Source: Candidatus Woesearchaeota archaeon
Lineage (GTDB): Archaea > Nanobdellota > Nanobdellia > Woesearchaeales > WJKL01
DNA length: 10,127 nt
Direction of reading: 5' to 3'
Assembly: GCA_019322455.1 (NCBI GenBank)
Contig: JAHWIT010000118.1
Coordinates: 1-10,127 of the forward strand
The translations under genes were made by a program, and so were the position numbers. Under the pieces are notes generated by a model. That model worked only from the letters and a program-made list of their open reading frames with translations, did no database searches and was not told the DNA's origin. This document shows positions 1 through 5,021 of this stretch, piece by piece; position 1 is the stretch's first letter; every line of letters starts with the position of its first letter.

Positions 1-47
1 TGACCTCTGTCTTTAAATAACTCCATTAAGTGGTTATATTGCTCCAT
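1..47 (-). CDS. N-terminus of an unidentified protein, cut by window edge
   Basis: Reading leftward from the ATG at 47-45 gives 15 open codons (MEQYNHLMELFKDRG) that run off the window. Too little is visible to name a product. The start is believable for two reasons. A TATA-like element lies centred 27 bases upstream, as at several other genes here. The 23-base block containing it (59-81) matches, at 21 of 23 positions, the block upstream of the orphan gene at 2659, with exactly the same 11-base gap to the ATG. No Shine-Dalgarno is present, so a leaderless transcript is likely. A second in-frame ATG lies at 26-24; the 10-base string CTTAATGGAG covers both ATGs. Confidence 0.5.
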   Translation of the reverse strand, partial: MEQYNHLMELFKDRG

Positions 48-58
48 TAAGAACTTCT

Positions 59-81
59 AATTGAGGTATTATTTAAAGCTT
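59..81 (-). promoter_or_regulatory. Leaderless promoter of the gene leaving the window
   Basis: On the minus strand the block reads AAGCTTTAAATA, two variable bases, then ACCTCAATT. CTTTAAATA (78-70) is a good archaeal TATA box. Its centre is about 27 bases from the ATG at 47, which would put transcription start at or next to the start codon. The same block recurs at 2671-2693. Confidence 0.5.
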
Positions 82-166
82 TTATTTTTCTATTTCGCAG
101 CCACCCAACTGAAAAGTCAGTTGACACTTTCAAGCAACCCTTTTATTTAGAAATTTCGCAGCCACC
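79..166 (-). repeat. Duplicated 3' end of the NFACT-R gene (27-bp direct repeat pair)
   Basis: Two 27-base copies, at 140-166 and 79-105, match at 23 positions, including 14 identical bases in a row (GGTGGCTGCGAAAT on the minus strand). The first copy is the coding end of the NFACT-R gene (GGCEISK, stop). The second lies 61 bases downstream and would read GGCEIEK then stop, but its frame has a TGA shortly before and no start codon. It looks like the remnant of a local duplication or of a second gene tail, not a functional gene. Confidence 0.55.
106..123. other. Perfect 7-bp hairpin after the NFACT-R gene
   Basis: CAACTGA (106-112) and TCAGTTG (117-123) are perfect inverted repeats around a 4-base loop. 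The hairpin lies about 20 bases beyond the NFACT-R stop codon. It is not followed by a T-run on the minus strand, so it does not fit a simple terminator; it could be an mRNA 3'-end structure or processing site. Confidence 0.35.
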
Positions 167-916
167 GGCTGGAAGCATCCTAATAATATCATCTAAATCT
201 CCGCCTTTAAGTTTCTTTTGAATCTTTTTTGCAACTGCTGAGGTTTTTTCTTTTCCTTGGACAATTATAACAAATTTATCTGCATTTTTCTTAATTGCAT
301 TGACTGCTCCTCCAATTATTTGGTTGTTTTTTATTCCAATTGCTAGTTTTAGATCAGGATTAAAGTATTTCTGCTTTTTTCCGTATATCATAAATGCTCC
401 TTTTTCCATGTATTCTCCTGCTTTTGCTTCTTTGCTGACCTGCTCTGGCTTTATCATAAAAACTTCAATTGTAGAAATACCTGCTTTCCATGCTCTTGAA
501 TAAGAAGCAGTTGCTTGTGCAGCTTGGTTTAATGTATCATCTCCTATCTTTTTTCCTTGTGATTTAACAACAAAAAAAGGAGAACCAGCAACATCTGCAT
601 GCAATACAAAATCATCTTTATCAGCATGTTTTTTAATAACAATCTCATTAGAGGTTGCGTCTCTTCCTCCGATGCAGAGAAAGCCTTCTGAAGAAAGGAA
701 CCATCTAAATTTTTCATACCATTCTTTTTTTCTTTCTATTTTTTTAATTTGTTTTTGTTCTTTGATTTCTTGTTTTTTTATATCTTCTAGTTTCTTTTTA
801 AGTTTTTCAATTGCTTCTTTTGTTCCAGCAATCTTTCTCTTTGCTTTTTTAGCTTTTTCAAAGTAAGTTCCTGCATTTGCTTCTAGAGATTTAGTAATGT
901 CTAATTTGATTCTCAT
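143..916 (-). CDS. Stand-alone NFACT-R (DUF814) domain protein, RqcH/NEMF C-terminal half
   Basis: This 257-residue protein matches only the second half of the RqcH/Rqc2/NEMF family, which acts on stalled 50S subunits in ribosome quality control. Residues about 12-66 form a lysine/glutamate-rich coiled coil. Residues about 67-180 are the NFACT-R domain, with signature stretches RWFLSSEGFLCIGGRDA, HADVAGSPF, SRAWKAG and GEYMEKGAFMIYGKKQ. The tail (DDIIRMLPAGGCEI) matches the usual end of the archaeal domain. The N-terminal NFACT-N and HhH domains, which carry the tRNA-contacting Asp-Arg pair, are absent, as is NFACT-C; full archaeal members run to roughly 600-700 residues. The gene starts exactly where the coiled coil begins in full-length proteins. 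Its ATG overlaps the pilin stop by 4 bases (ATGA), with AAGGA about 7 bases upstream, so translation is probably coupled. Family assignment is firm; the cellular role of the short form is not known to me. Confidence 0.88.
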   Translation of the reverse strand: MRIKLDITKSLEANAGTYFEKAKKAKRKIAGTKEAIEKLKKKLEDIKKQEIKEQKQIKKIERKKEWYEKFRWFLSSEGFLCIGGRDATSNEIVIKKHADKDDFVLHADVAGSPFFVVKSQGKKIGDDTLNQAAQATASYSRAWKAGISTIEVFMIKPEQVSKEAKAGEYMEKGAFMIYGKKQKYFNPDLKLAIGIKNNQIIGGAVNAIKKNADKFVIIVQGKEKTSAVAKKIQKKLKGGDLDDIIRMLPAGGCEISK

Positions 917-1398
917 TTACATTCCTTAATGTCTTCTACAATTAATGCTTGTTTAGGGCATAGGATTGGATTTTCTCCTGGAAACAGAACTATTCTTGGT
1001 GTAATTTTAATTTGCCTGATATCTCCAAATAGATCATAGTTATAAGGAACATTCTTTAATAATGGATATCCTTTTTTAATAGAAGATCTAATAAGCTCTA
1101 CTGTATAAACATCTTTTGATCCTATAACTCTAAAATTTAATGAACTTACATCAACATTAGGTCCATTTTCAACAATAAAGGTTATGACTCCATTTTCTCC
1201 AGAGCCAGCATGACAAATTTGTGGTTGTTGATTTAGCTCAATGATTTTTAATCCAATAGTGATAGGACAATAACTTGCATCTTCTAATTGAGCTCTGCCC
1301 CAGCTCATAGCAATGACTCCTAGAGAAGTTGCTAATACAACTAATAGAATAGTAGCTAATAATGGAGAGATTGCTTTTCTGCTTTTTAATAGATGCAT
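913..1398 (-). CDS. Type IV pilin-like protein with class III signal peptide
   Basis: The 161-residue product begins with a short basic leader (KSRKA) followed by a hydrophobic run, ISPLLATILLVVLATSLGVI, the typical N-terminus of archaeal type IV pilins and archaellins (PF07790-like). Cleavage is expected between Ala9 and Ile10 by an A24 prepilin peptidase; one is encoded at 4077-4949. The hydrophobic helix (about 10-32) would anchor the protein and pack into a filament core, leaving a beta-rich outer domain. Four cysteines (44, 62, 147, 160) could form two disulfides. There is no glutamate at mature position 5, as is common in archaea. A TATA box 27 bases upstream and the lack of a ribosome binding site suggest a leaderless mRNA shared with the NFACT-R gene. 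Whether it is an adhesion pilin, a minor pilin or another pseudopilin cannot be told. Confidence 0.85.
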   Translation of the reverse strand: MHLLKSRKAISPLLATILLVVLATSLGVIAMSWGRAQLEDASYCPITIGLKIIELNQQPQICHAGSGENGVITFIVENGPNVDVSSLNFRVIGSKDVYTVELIRSSIKKGYPLLKNVPYNYDLFGDIRQIKITPRIVLFPGENPILCPKQALIVEDIKECK

Positions 1399-1420
1399 TT
1401 TATTGTAAATTTAATTTTTG

Positions 1421-1430
1421 TATTTAAATA
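1421..1430 (-). promoter_or_regulatory. TATA box for the pilin-NFACT-R unit
   Basis: The palindrome TATTTAAATA is centred 27 bases upstream of the pilin ATG at 1398, the spacing expected for a leaderless transcript. Just upstream, after the DUF5684 stop codon, the minus strand reads TTTCTTTTACTATTTC (1454-1439), a T-rich stretch that could end the preceding transcript. Confidence 0.5.
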
Positions 1431-1454
1431 TTTTACGAGAAATAGTAAAAGAAA

Positions 1455-1835
1455 TTATTTACTCCATGCAAGATATCCCAATATAATTAGGTTAAGAACA
1501 GGAATTAGCATTAGAATTCCTAGGATTCCTGATTTGTTTCTTGCTTTTGCTATTCCCCACCACCACATTATCATGATTGCTAGTATAATTAACCAGCCAA
1601 TAATAGGGATTAATCCTGCAATTAGGAATATGATAAATGTCCATATTCTGGCATCTGCAATTCTCATCATTAGATATATATTTAAGATAGGAATCCAAGC
1701 AAACCATGCATGAGCTGTATTTGTTTTTTTAGCTATTGTCATTAATGCTAATGATGTATAGACATATAGTATTATAATTGAGAATGATGTAATTCCTGCA
1801 ATAAGTTCAGTGAATTGGGTTATGTCAATTGGCAT
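1455..1835 (-). CDS. DUF5684-family small multi-pass membrane protein
   Basis: This 126-residue protein is almost entirely hydrophobic, with about four membrane segments (roughly 10-34, 43-58, 63-93 and 103-123). The pattern matches DUF5684 (PF18936): an early LALMTIAKKTN stretch, HAWFAWIPILNIYLMMRIA, a central Trp-rich segment ending WWWGIAKARNKSG, and a closing LMLIPVLNLIILGYLAW. The family's function is unknown; members are common as small membrane proteins in archaea and bacteria. The ATG follows the DUF4013 stop codon after a single base, so the two are very likely co-transcribed and translationally coupled. Confidence in the family is good; no function is claimed. Confidence 0.78.
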   Translation of the reverse strand: MPIDITQFTELIAGITSFSIIILYVYTSLALMTIAKKTNTAHAWFAWIPILNIYLMMRIADARIWTFIIFLIAGLIPIIGWLIILAIMIMWWWGIAKARNKSGILGILMLIPVLNLIILGYLAWSK

Positions 1836-1836
1836 T

Positions 1837-2391
1837 TTATTCTTTTACATTTCTTCTATAAAAGTCTGCAAAGAATATATTCTTTGTAAATGATCCTGCT
1901 GGTATTCCAACTAAGATTATTATCAATAAGAAGAATATTATTGTTAGAGCAATTGTTTTTAACAAGACAATGATGTAATCTCCAAAGTTATTGAATACAT
2001 GTTTTAATTTTTCAAATTCAAAATAAGATGAAACTGTTTCTTTTTTAAAGAAGTTTATTGTTAGTATTGGAACAATGAATAATGAGATAAACCAGCTTAC
2101 TAATGTTCCAATAAGTGGGATAAAGATTGCAAATGCTTGTATGATAAATAATACTATTACAAATGGAATTGATTTTAGGAACATAAAGAATCCTAAACTA
2201 AGATTTGCCTTAATGTCCATTACAGGTAATTTGCTAAAATCTGATTTTAAGAAATGTTTAACGATTGTGATGCCATAACCAAACAAAATAAACCACCCAA
2301 TTATTGGCAAGAGAAGCCATAGTATGTTTAATAATCCTTTTGCTCTGTTAAATGGATATTTGAATGCAGATTTGAAATCAATTGTTTCCAT
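1837..2391 (-). CDS. DUF4013-family membrane protein
   Basis: The 184-residue product opens with METIDFKSAFKYPFNRAKG, the characteristic cytoplasmic start of DUF4013 (PF13197), followed by hydrophobic blocks at about 20-45, 68-115 (probably two passes) and 137-167. The phrase FGYGITIVKHFLK fits the conserved GY element after the first membrane segment. Function is unknown; the family is widespread in archaea and often lies next to other small membrane proteins, as here with DUF5684 one base downstream. The start is supported by GGGGTG five bases upstream of the ATG, one of the clearest ribosome binding sites on this strand, and by a TATA box about 43 bases upstream. This gene therefore has a short leader, unlike its leaderless neighbours. 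Confidence 0.75.
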   Translation of the reverse strand: METIDFKSAFKYPFNRAKGLLNILWLLLPIIGWFILFGYGITIVKHFLKSDFSKLPVMDIKANLSLGFFMFLKSIPFVIVLFIIQAFAIFIPLIGTLVSWFISLFIVPILTINFFKKETVSSYFEFEKLKHVFNNFGDYIIVLLKTIALTIIFFLLIIILVGIPAGSFTKNIFFADFYRRNVKE

Positions 2392-2396
2392 TTTTA

Positions 2397-2441
2397 CACC
2401 CCATTTTAATAGGTTTAAAATTAAAATCCTTTAAATACTTT
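2397..2441 (-). promoter_or_regulatory. Promoter and ribosome binding site of the DUF4013 gene
   Basis: The minus strand shows an A-rich BRE-like stretch, TATTTAAA (2437-2430), and then GGGGTG (2402-2397) five bases before the ATG. With the usual 25-base spacing, transcription would begin near 2408, giving a leader of about 17 bases that just accommodates the ribosome binding site. Confidence 0.5.
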
Positions 2442-2476
2442 TCTATCAAAGAATAAGAAATAAGACTGTATTAAGA

Positions 2477-2659
2477 TTAATTTAATTCTTGTTCAAGTTT
2501 ATTCATTCTTTTATAGGTTTCTCTGGTTATTTCAGTAAGAGTTGTCTTATATACTAAATTATTTGGTGGTCTTTTCTCAAAATCTATTAAATCCATTGGT
2601 TTTTTAGATCTATTAAAATATGACTTTGTTCTGATTTGTAATTGATAATAGTATGCCAT
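2477..2659 (-). CDS. Small hypothetical protein, 60 residues
   Basis: I do not recognise this protein. It is soluble-looking and basic: an N-terminal MAYYYQLQIRTKSYF stretch, a middle segment with KKP and RPPNN, and a C-terminal part (about 37-60) that could form an amphipathic helix. No zinc ligands, signal peptide or membrane segment is visible. The start is well supported: a TATA element is centred 27 bases upstream, and the 23-base block around it (2671-2693) is nearly identical to that preceding the gene leaving the window at 47. This indicates a real, leaderless gene. It stands alone, with its own promoter and a T-rich stretch (CTTATTTCTTATTC, 2464-2451) after its stop codon. Confidence 0.6.
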   Translation of the reverse strand: MAYYYQLQIRTKSYFNRSKKPMDLIDFEKRPPNNLVYKTTLTEITRETYKRMNKLEQELN

Positions 2660-2670
2660 AGATATTAGTG

Positions 2671-2693
2671 AATTGAGGTTATATTTAAAGCTT
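2671..2693 (-). promoter_or_regulatory. Leaderless promoter of the 60-residue orphan gene
   Basis: The minus strand reads AAGCTTTAAATATAACCTCAATT in two parts: a TATA box (CTTTAAATAT, 2690-2681) and a downstream ACCTCAATT. It matches the block at 59-81 in 21 of 23 positions, the only change being a swap of the two bases between the parts. Both blocks end exactly 11 bases before the ATG. The conserved downstream half would lie inside the initiation region and could be bound by a regulator. Confidence 0.5.
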
Positions 2694-2730
2694 GCATTTT
2701 TTGAAGGGTTTTTCTAGGAGTATTTTAATA

Positions 2731-2759
2731 GCTTTATAACGTTAATTTTTTATAATAAA
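2731..2759 (+). promoter_or_regulatory. Promoter region of the HIT gene pair
   Basis: Two TATA-like elements lie upstream of the ATG at 2777: GCTTTATAAC (2731-2740) and TTTTTATAATA (2747-2757). The nearer one, about 25 bases from the ATG, would give a leaderless mRNA. The farther one would give a leader of about 15 bases that contains only GGT as a possible ribosome contact. I cannot decide between them. Confidence 0.35.
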
Positions 2760-2776
2760 GACATTTCTTTGGTAAT

Positions 2777-3547
2777 ATGCCAGAACAACAGATGACACCA
2801 GAGCAGGTTAAAGCTATGCAGGAGAAGATTAAACAAATGTCTCCTGAGGAGCTGAAGGAGTTTCAGAAAAAGCAATGTATATTCTGCCAGATTATTTCTG
2901 GCAAAGTAGCTTCTAAGAAGATATATGAGGATGAGGTTTGTATTGCGATATTAGATATTAATCCTGCTAATCCTGGGCATATCTTGCTGATGCCAAAAGA
3001 GCATTATCAGATAATGCCAATGATTCCTGATGATGAGTTGGCTCATTTAAGTATGGTAAGCAAGGCACTTTCTCATGCAATGTTAAAGGCTTTGAAAGCC
3101 CAAGGCACTACTATATTTATTGCAAATGGGATTGCTGCTGGCCAAAGAGCACAGCACTTTATGCTACATATAATTCCAAGAAAAGAAGGAGATAAACTTC
3201 CTTTGGATATACCTCAAACTGAGCTTAGCAGCCAAGAAATGTCTGCAATTAAGAAAGCTGTTCAGGAAAGGGTTAAGGCTGTTTTAAAGGTTAAGGAAAA
3301 GGCTGTTAAGGTTGAAGAGAAAGAGGAAAAAGCTGAGGAAAAGAAGGAAGAGCCTGAGAAAAAGGAAGAAACTGAAGAGAAAGAAGAGGTTAAAGAAAAA
3401 CCTAAACCAAAGAAGAAAGCAGCTAAGAAAACTGCTAAAAAGGCTGCTAAGAAAAAGAAAGCAAAGCCAAAGAAAAAGAAGGCTGTTAAGAAAATAGAGA
3501 AAAAGGAAGGAGTTAGCTTGGATGACATTGCTAATCTGTTAAAATGA
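2777..3547 (+). CDS. HIT-domain protein with lysine-rich tail and altered catalytic motif
   Basis: This 256-residue protein has a HIT (histidine triad) core at about 33-140, the fold of nucleotide hydrolases and transferases. Cys34-x-x-Cys37 resembles the zinc pair of archaeal and bacterial HINT proteins. NPANPGH (62-68) and the segment around GIAAGQRAQHFMLHIIPR follow the family. The triad reads H127-F-M129-L-H131: the middle histidine, the nucleophile in active members, is methionine (codon ATG at 3161-3163). Residues 1-32 contain two related MxPE(E/Q)(V/L)K helical units. Residues about 165-245 form a charged tail: first Glu/Lys mixed, then lysine-alanine repeats like histone H1 tails, closing with GVSLDDIANLLK. 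The tail suggests nucleic-acid or ribosome binding, though this is inference. The stop overlaps the next HIT gene by ATGA, so a hetero-oligomer is plausible. Confidence 0.85.
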   Translation: MPEQQMTPEQVKAMQEKIKQMSPEELKEFQKKQCIFCQIISGKVASKKIYEDEVCIAILDINPANPGHILLMPKEHYQIMPMIPDDELAHLSMVSKALSHAMLKALKAQGTTIFIANGIAAGQRAQHFMLHIIPRKEGDKLPLDIPQTELSSQEMSAIKKAVQERVKAVLKVKEKAVKVEEKEEKAEEKKEEPEKKEETEEKEEVKEKPKPKKKAAKKTAKKAAKKKKAKPKKKKAVKKIEKKEGVSLDDIANLLK

Positions 3548-4080
3548 GTCAAACATGTGTTTTTTGCCAGGCTGTGAAAGGAAAAACAAAACTAGAAGTA
3601 GTTTATGAAGATGAAAAGATAATTGCAGCTTTGCATCCAAGACCTGCTTCAAAAGGACATCTTATAGTTTTTTCTAAAACTCATTATAATATTGTTGAGC
3701 AGATTCCTGATTATGAAATAGGAGATATATTCAAGAAGATAAATAAATTAAGTGTAGCTGCTTTTGAAGGTGTTAAGTCACAGGGAACAAATATAATTAT
3801 CCAGAATGGAGTAGCTGCTGGACAAGAGATTCCTCATGTTTGTATTCATATAATTCCAAGAAATGAGAATGATGGGATTAATTTCCAATGGCAGCCAAAG
3901 CAATTGACACAGGAAGAGATGTCAACTGTTGAATTAACATTAAAACAAGAAGCTGAAAACATTGGCGGATTTCAGAAAGAGGAAAAGGCAAAGCCAATTA
4001 AGCTGGATGAGAAAAAGCCTGAAAAGATTCTTAGTGATGAAGAGAATTATTTGATTAAACAATTGCAGAGGATTCCTTAA
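3544..4080 (+). CDS. Second HIT-domain protein, Cys in place of catalytic His
   Basis: The 178-residue product has the HIT core at about 4-110: Cys5-x-x-Cys8, HPRPASKGH (31-39), and a triad region NGVAAGQEIPHVCIHIIPR. The triad is H98-V-C100-I-H102, so the middle histidine is cysteine (codon TGT at 3841-3843). The remaining motif, including the zinc-type ligands and the IIPR end, is intact, so this is not simple decay. Residues about 140-178 are a charged extension with EKILSDEENYLIKQLQRIP at the end. The gene starts inside the stop of the first HIT gene (ATGA) and is surely co-translated. Its own stop codon overlaps the stop of the convergent prepilin peptidase gene in a shared TTAA. It is similar in layout to its neighbour, so the pair probably arose by tandem duplication. 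Confidence 0.85.
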   Translation: MSQTCVFCQAVKGKTKLEVVYEDEKIIAALHPRPASKGHLIVFSKTHYNIVEQIPDYEIGDIFKKINKLSVAAFEGVKSQGTNIIIQNGVAAGQEIPHVCIHIIPRNENDGINFQWQPKQLTQEEMSTVELTLKQEAENIGGFQKEEKAKPIKLDEKKPEKILSDEENYLIKQLQRIP

Positions 4081-4949
4081 AACAACAGTATCCACCAAGC
4101 TCCCCAGATTACTGTGATAATAAGAGCAGCTAAGAAGCTTGGAACAAAAGGGATTCCTTGCTTGATTTTTATTGTTTTTATTTTTCCTTTTCTCTTTAGA
4201 GCAATTAACTGTCTTATTTGTTTTTTTGAGATTCCTAGGTCTTTTGGGCTGCATATTTTTTTATCATCTACTTTGTATTCTTTTGCAATCCAGTCTCCTT
4301 CTGTTAGTTCAGAAGGTTCAATGTACTTAAACATAGATGATAATTCTACTGCTTTTACAAAAAAGATCAAATAAAAGCTTATGTATATTACAAAGACAAA
4401 GGCTAATAAAATCCATTTGAATATTAGATCTTTTATTAAGAATAAGATTAATAAGGTTAAAATAATAAAGAGAATTAAAACTATTCTTCTGTATTTGATT
4501 ATCTTTTTATTGTGCATGAATTTTAAAAATTCTTTAACAAATTTCTTTCTGTTTTTTATAGCTAGTGCAGTACTGTAGATTAATCCGTAAACAGCGCCTG
4601 CTATAAATACATTAATCAAAAATATTCCTATCTTAGGAAATGGATTTAATGCAAGAGTTAGTCCAAAGACTGCTCCTAGGCCCATTAGCATTTTTGAATC
4701 TCCGCCTCCCCATTGTCCTGTGTAGAACATGATATACGCTATAATTACAAAGACAATCAAGCCAATGATTCCATTGATTAAAAACATATAATCAAAGGTA
4801 ATAACAGAATACAATGCTCTTATGCCAATTGCAGCAAAGATTAATCCAAAATTCAGCCAATCAGGCACTTCTCTTGTTTTTATATCTGTTATTGAGCCTA
4901 TAAATAAGGCAACAAATGCAATGCTTAACAGCACTAAATCGATTATCAT
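4077..4949 (-). CDS. Archaeal prepilin/preflagellin peptidase, A24 family (FlaK/PibD-like)
   Basis: This 290-residue membrane aspartate protease would cut class III signal peptides of pilins and archaellins, such as the pilin at 913-1398. The first catalytic aspartate is Asp22 in TDIKTREVPDW, and the second is Asp84 in the GGGD motif (81-84). Hydrophobic segments lie at about 4-20, 34-50, 57-76, 86-98, 105-127, 153-170, 173-195 and 270-288. Between the last two is a soluble domain (about 200-268) containing LTEGDWI and KICSPKDLGISKKQI, which matches the C-terminal type II domain found in archaeal members (PF06847). The length is at the upper end of the family because of this domain. The gene is monocistronic with a leaderless-type promoter centred 27 bases upstream. 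Its stop overlaps that of the convergent HIT gene by 4 bases. Both catalytic residues are present, so it should be active. Confidence 0.9.
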   Translation of the reverse strand: MIIDLVLLSIAFVALFIGSITDIKTREVPDWLNFGLIFAAIGIRALYSVITFDYMFLINGIIGLIVFVIIAYIMFYTGQWGGGDSKMLMGLGAVFGLTLALNPFPKIGIFLINVFIAGAVYGLIYSTALAIKNRKKFVKEFLKFMHNKKIIKYRRIVLILFIILTLLILFLIKDLIFKWILLAFVFVIYISFYLIFFVKAVELSSMFKYIEPSELTEGDWIAKEYKVDDKKICSPKDLGISKKQIRQLIALKRKGKIKTIKIKQGIPFVPSFLAALIITVIWGAWWILLF

Positions 4950-4971
4950 AATCTTGGTGTAGTAGAAAGAT

Positions 4972-4987
4972 ATATAAATATTTATAT
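4972..4987. promoter_or_regulatory. Bidirectional TATA palindrome between peptidase and prenyltransferase genes
   Basis: ATATAAATATTTATAT is a perfect 16-bp palindrome. Leftward, its TATA half is centred about 27 bases from the peptidase ATG at 4949 (leaderless). Rightward, TTTATATTA (4981-4989) would start transcription near 5010, at a run of five G (5010-5014) seven bases before the ATG at 5022. The two genes share one core promoter region of 72 bases. Confidence 0.5.
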
Positions 4988-5021
4988 TATTCTATAATAG
5001 TAAAAGATTGGGGGCTAAATA

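Noticed and set aside
21..51. Twofold CTCCATTAAG as the start of a repeat array
   Set aside because: Only two copies 21 bases apart, inside or at the start of a coding frame (LMEQ/LMEL); no further units.
300..866. Plus-strand frames of 64-67 codons opposite the NFACT-R gene
   Set aside because: Low-complexity Phe/Ser-rich shadows of a well-identified gene.
3262..3552. Minus-strand frame of 96 codons antisense to the first HIT gene
   Set aside because: It is the mirror of the lysine-rich tail (Phe/Ser/Ala repeats) and has no start signal or family resemblance.
4991..5001. TCTATAATAGT shared with 5788-5798 as a common regulatory site
   Set aside because: Eleven AT-rich bases at different distances from the nearest TATA elements; likely chance in such DNA.
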